Positions 62,747 to 64,000 of a stretch of 64,000 nucleotides of DNA are shown one piece after another (the first letter of the stretch is position 1; each line of letters starts with the position of its first letter). The notes under the pieces are model-generated. The model did no database searches and was not told where the DNA came from. It was given only the letters and a program-made list of their open reading frames with translations. Source of the stretch: Cacajao melanocephalus (lineage: Eukaryota > Chordata > Mammalia > Primates > Pitheciidae). The stretch is taken from contig CAUYLG010051171.1 in NCBI GenBank assembly GCA_963573385.1, forward strand, positions 1 to 64,000, in the 5' to 3' direction. Made by a program: the position numbers and the translations under genes.

Positions 62747-62889
62747 CTGAACAGAAAGAAAGATTCAAAAAATTATGTGAAGAGTAATTCCTTATATGGT
62801 ATATTCTCTACTTTGGATACCAAAACACTGAATGACATTTGTAATATAAATGCAACTATAATGTCATTAAGCCCCTGGGTGCAGTATCA

Positions 62890-63395
62890 TTTCTAATCCC
62901 CATGCCTATTGTGAAACAGGCTTCAGAAATTCACTGCATTCCCCATAGCTAATCCAGTGCTGCAAAACTTTCCAGGAATGGCCCAATTCTCCACCTCTTC
63001 CTTTGTCCACATACTTTGCTATGTAACTTTGCAGGGTTATGCTCCATGTGACTTGCTGTAGCCAATGGCAGGTGGAGGCTTGAAATGGGCTTCTGTATTT
63101 GGATTTGGTCTCTTGAGGCTCAGTCACTGCCATGAGAATACTACTGGGCTAGCCTGCTTGAGAATGAAATACACCTATAATTTTGAGTCACCTTAGTCAA
63201 TGGCTACTTGACCCCCTAACAAATGAGTGGATCCAGTCAAGACCTGAAAATCTCCACTGTGAACCCATGCTAAATTGCCAGCTCTCCAACTCATGCACCA
63301 AACAAATACTTACTGTTTTAAGGCACGGACTCTGGGGAAGCTTCATTACACAGCATTATTGAAACAAGAAATAACTGATACAAGAAGTAAAGCTT
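62890..63395 (+). repeat. Probable mammalian LTR element
   Basis: CTCCATGTGACTTGCTGTAG, GGAGGCTTGAAATGGGCTTC and the end TACACAGCATTATTGAAACA with ATAACTGATACAAG recall an old MaLR-like LTR. The family is not assigned. Confidence 0.5.
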
Positions 63396-63982
63396 ATCTT
63401 ACTTCAGATTCATGAAGGAATTGAGGATAGTGTTACATTTTATACACAGTAAAATATTCTGTTTTCGCTGAGTCCCTTTCTGGCTTTATTTTTTTCAGAC
63501 TGTCCATTCACATACTCTCCTGGCTCACTGAAACTAGTCTTCCCACTTACCTTTATTTCCTAGGCAAAAATATGTTGTTCTATGTCTAATTTTCCAATCT
63601 TGCATCTTTATACTCAACACCTCACTCAGTAAACAAAGATCTTCCTAAATTGGCAATAAAGGATTGTAAACTCAAAAATAATTTTCCCAGCTGAAGATTT
63701 TTCTATGTATAAGGGGTAATACTGGTGTTTACGAATGTTTTAAATATACTTGTTACTAATGTAAACAGTCAAGAAAGTTAAAGATAAGAAGAAGATACAT
63801 AAAGCATGGGTCTAAGAAGTAATTGGGAGATCAGAATTCCTCTGAGGCAAAGTGCATTTTTAGAATACAGTCATTCAAATGAACTGCAAACAAGATTTTC
63901 TTCTTTTGAAAACAGGCTATGAAAAGTAACTCTTACATTAAATCCTTAAATAACTAGTTGGAATAAAGAAGCCAAGAATCAC

Positions 63983-64000
63983 CAGCTAAGATATCAGCTT
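63983..64000 (-). pseudogene. ABCA10: ABCA10 exon P1 (partial, cut by window edge)
   Basis: The last 18 visible bases read AA GCT GAT ATC TTA GCT G, giving (E)ADILA of NBD1, followed by donor GTGATT. The phase (1) matches the next exon at 62746. The exon is too short to identify alone; it is assigned by order and phase. Confidence 0.65.

Overview
The window is mammalian nuclear DNA from a simian primate. It is intron-rich, about 60 % A+T by eye, and carries many Alu elements of J and S type in both orientations, together with L1P/L1M, L2, MIR, MaLR LTRs and Tigger elements. No bacterial-type operon is present. All gene exons lie on the minus strand, and they come from two neighbouring members of the ABCA5/6/8/9/10 sub-cluster of lipid-transporter-like ABC proteins (human 17q24). 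Comparisons with human proteins are from memory. About one residue in ten of the ABCA6 part differs from the human protein, so the source is probably not human or a great ape. A New World monkey is plausible but unproven.

Left part (1-18886): the 5' half of ABCA6. Nine coding exons can be read with canonical splice sites and compatible phases. They give an open frame of 477 codons covering the N-terminal helix, the first extracellular domain, the first transmembrane bundle and the lead-in to nucleotide-binding domain 1. The rest of the gene lies beyond the left edge. The human-type first ATG is ACG here, so translation probably starts at the in-frame ATG two codons later.

Middle (18887-26754): the intergenic interval. 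It holds microsatellites, a MIR, an ERVL-type LTR and an MST LTR. It also holds a 305-bp retroposed insert with 14-bp target-site duplications, which I do not recognise. That insert contains a tandem series of about 55-nt units, each able to form a hairpin.

Right part (26755-64000): the 3' two thirds of ABCA10, 25 exons from the end of NBD1 to the stop codon. The gene looks dead in this genome. There are six in-frame nonsense codons, a seventh stop made across a splice junction, frameshifts in five exons, and one exon that has lost both splice dinucleotides. Many exons are still fully open, so loss may be fairly recent or C-terminal fragments may still be selected.

The introns carry almost all the mobile DNA: a nearly full-length Tigger with a decayed transposase, a 0.39-kb inverted duplication around an L1 fragment, several L1 copies, solo LTRs and about nine Alus. 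The most unusual observations are the multi-lesion ABCA10 pseudogene beside an intact ABCA6, the unidentified hairpin-repeat retroposon, the large inverted repeat, and a tandem duplication that copied an ABCA10 splice donor. I saw no RNA gene, CRISPR array or defence-like system.
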